Shown here in pieces: positions 14,431 to 16,182 of a DNA stretch of 16,182 nucleotides. Position 1 is the stretch's first letter. Each line of letters begins with the position of its first letter. Source of the DNA: WVWW01 sp041568335 (lineage in GTDB: Bacteria; Acidobacteriota; Polarisedimenticolia; Polarisedimenticolales; Polarisedimenticolaceae). A program made the position numbers and the translations under genes. The DNA lies in the NCBI GenBank assembly GCA_041568335.1, contig JBFFZZ010000040.1, forward strand, positions 1-16,182, read 5' to 3'. The notes beneath the pieces were generated by a model, which worked only from the letters and a program-made list of their open reading frames with translations, was not told where the DNA came from and searched no databases.

Positions 14431-16176
14431 TCATCCTCCGGTTCGGGACGCTGTCGTCGCGACGCGCACGGTCGCGGTGGCGCTGGAAATCTCGACCGGA
14501 GGAGCGGTGAGTCCCGCATCCTCGCCGAACATGTAGTCCAGCAGGAACTGATCGAACTTGCGATAGTTGAGCTTGGCCTCGATGTGGTACGCGGTCGTCG
14601 CCGGAACGGACGGAATCGAGTGCCCGGCCACCGAGCTATCGGATTCCACTTCGGCCTCGACGCTCGGGCGCGGGATGTTGGAGGGGCAACCGATGTCGAA
14701 CTCGACGGTATCGGTAAACCCCGGGAACAGCGCGCGCCGGAAACGGACACCGACCATTTCCCACAGGTTGTGGCGATCGATCAGGTTGCCGTACTGATCG
14801 ACGGGCTCGACCTTGAAGAGGAACGTCCCCGGCTCCAGGTAGTTCCGCTCGTCCCGGCGCCCGGAACTGTAAACGAGCTCTCCGTGGTCGTCCGTGACCC
14901 GGATCTCGACCCAGCTCTGGATGATGTCCAACGGCCCGGTCGGAAAATCGTGACCCACCTTGTTCGAGCTGAGCACGACGCGCAGAGGAATCGATTCCCC
15001 GGGCGCAATCGTCTCGGGCACCTCCAGCTCGATCCCGATGATCGGCCCGGCGCCCCACTTGTCGCTGATCTCCGGGATCTCGTATCGCCCCTGAAGCCAC
15101 ATCTCGGTCAATCGCACCTGTTCTTCCCAGCCCTCGATTTGGAGCAACTCCGGCATCACGTTGTTCGAGGCGATAAAGCGGTGACTTCGATGCATGCCGT
15201 CGTCCGGGCTTCTGTTGTAGTCGGCGGCGTCGCCGGAGGCTGGATCTCGAGATTCGATCAATGGCATGTGGCATTCGCGGCATTCGACGGTGCGCCGAGG
15301 GTCCCCCTCTTGATTCCAGTGGCTCGCGGCCCAGTTGTCGTATTGGTTTTGCAACTGTACCCAGCCGACCTTGTTGACCTCCTCGTCGATGAACTGTTTG
15401 TGGCACGCCGCACAATACTCGGGAGCCTTGTACATGCGCTTGCTGAGCTTGTTGTGCTCGTCCGGGTACGTCCGGATCAGGAAGTCACGCAGGAGCCCCT
15501 TGAAGCCCTTCGTCTCCCACTGGTAGAGGTACTCCGACGGCTGGGCCATGACGTAGTTGGCGTTGCCTTGCAGGTCGGTTTCGCGGATCGCGTGACAGGA
15601 CAGGCACGACACACCTTCGTTGTACCCGTGCAGACCGGTCAGATCTTCGACGAAGATGTTCTTGGCACCCGAGAACAGAGAGATCGGGTCGTGACAACCA
15701 CCGCAGTAGCGCGTCGACTCGGCCCCGTTCTGTTCGGCCATGATGCTCTGAATCTTCTGGAACGCCGCGTCCTTGGCGGCGTAGCCGTGTGCGCTCGGCC
15801 TCCACTCGTCGAGGATCTGGTCGTGGCATCCGCTCGTGCCACAGGTGTCGGACCCGGCGAGGACGCGTTCGTCGAACGCGCCCCCGGTCTCGGTGCGGGC
15901 CAGACTCGGTGCGAACGGCCGGTCTTCGCCGTACAGGTACGCGTAGTCTTCCGGGAACTCGTTCACGTACTTGGTGCCCGAGTAGAACGCCGACAACCCC
16001 ACCGCAGCCAGACAGCCGGCGGCGGTCACGGTGGCCGAGACGACGGTCAGGATCTTGGCCGCACGCCCCTCGTTTTTGCGCAGCACACGTCGCAGGGGGA
16101 TCAGCAGGTGCGGAAGGGTCGCACCCAGCGCGGCAATCCCGGAGTACAGGTGGATATTGCGCCAGACCGTGGACAT
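14431..16176 (-). CDS. Membrane-anchored pentahaem cytochrome c
   Basis: A 581-residue multihaem cytochrome. Two membrane helices (about 9-28 and 42-65) flank a basic loop RRVLRKNEGR; positive-inside logic puts this loop in the cytoplasm and the haem part in the periplasm. Five haem sites: an unusual CX4CH at 112-118 (CGTSGCH) and CXXCH at 158-162, 191-195, 255-259 and 299-303. Further histidines (EWRPSAH, SHWNQEG, MHRSHRF) could be distal ligands, as in cytochrome c554-type families. The C-terminal third is beta-rich with NKVGHDFPTG (about 405-414), a GHxFPTG-like motif seen in many multihaem cytochromes. His9 and His23 in the first helix might bind a b-type haem or quinone, which is speculation. 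The ATG at 16176 gives a sensible start, but only six bases lie beyond it, so a longer form upstream cannot be excluded. Expected role is electron transfer between the quinone pool and the periplasm. Confidence 0.88.
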   Translation of the reverse strand: MSTVWRNIHLYSGIAALGATLPHLLIPLRRVLRKNEGRAAKILTVVSATVTAAGCLAAVGLSAFYSGTKYVNEFPEDYAYLYGEDRPFAPSLARTETGGAFDERVLAGSDTCGTSGCHDQILDEWRPSAHGYAAKDAAFQKIQSIMAEQNGAESTRYCGGCHDPISLFSGAKNIFVEDLTGLHGYNEGVSCLSCHAIRETDLQGNANYVMAQPSEYLYQWETKGFKGLLRDFLIRTYPDEHNKLSKRMYKAPEYCAACHKQFIDEEVNKVGWVQLQNQYDNWAASHWNQEGDPRRTVECRECHMPLIESRDPASGDAADYNRSPDDGMHRSHRFIASNNVMPELLQIEGWEEQVRLTEMWLQGRYEIPEISDKWGAGPIIGIELEVPETIAPGESIPLRVVLSSNKVGHDFPTGPLDIIQSWVEIRVTDDHGELVYSSGRRDERNYLEPGTFLFKVEPVDQYGNLIDRHNLWEMVGVRFRRALFPGFTDTVEFDIGCPSNIPRPSVEAEVESDSSVAGHSIPSVPATTAYHIEAKLNYRKFDQFLLDYMFGEDAGLTAPPVEISSATATVRVATTASRTGG

Positions 16177-16182
16177 GCTCAG

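Overview
The window is GC-rich DNA (roughly two thirds G+C by eye) from a Gram-negative-type bacterium: it encodes a lipoprotein, an outer-membrane beta-barrel porin, a periplasmic c-type cytochrome and a membrane-anchored multihaem cytochrome. Exported propeller/UnbV/TPR proteins and multihaem cytochromes of this kind are frequent in Acidobacteria, Myxococcota-like and Planctomycete-like lineages, but nothing here fixes the phylum. I saw no rRNA, tRNA, CRISPR array, insertion sequence or phage gene; this is chromosomal metabolic and respiratory gene content.

Layout. (1) 277-1727, + strand: an aldo/keto reductase overlapping a RidA-like gene in another frame. The reading frames suggest one AKR-RidA fusion protein broken, or deliberately split, by a one-base shift near 1267. 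(2) 1766-2470, +: a DUF4197 lipoprotein whose promoter lies so close to the ATG that its mRNA may be leaderless. (3) 2613-7271, +: a tightly packed run, probably an operon: universal stress protein, two-CBS protein, small monohaem cytochrome c, quinolinate synthase NadA, tryptophanase and a ZIP metal transporter. (4) 7268-7939, -: a PAS-LuxR regulator with four clustered cysteines, overlapping the ZIP gene tail to tail. (5) 8089-8361, -: a 90-residue orphan protein with a strong ribosome binding site and its own intrinsic terminator, divergent from (6) 8538-10514, +: a glutamate-cysteine-ligase-like (GCS2) enzyme fused to a CBS pair; a perfect 18-bp palindrome lies between them. (7) 10559-16176, -: a module read right to left: a membrane-anchored pentahaem cytochrome, a 842-residue protein with a seven-repeat propeller, UnbV domain and TPRs, and an alginate-export-type porin.

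How they may work together. The 2613-7271 cluster combines adenine-nucleotide-binding stress proteins (Usp, CBS) with an oxygen-sensitive Fe-S enzyme of NAD synthesis, an electron carrier, tryptophan breakdown to indole, and divalent metal transport; a redox or energy-stress role is an inference from composition. CBS domains recur on the GCS2 enzyme at 8538. The module at 10559-16176 puts membrane electron carriers, an exported propeller/TPR scaffold and a porin together; a cell-envelope electron-transfer or export assembly is the most interesting hypothesis but is unproven.
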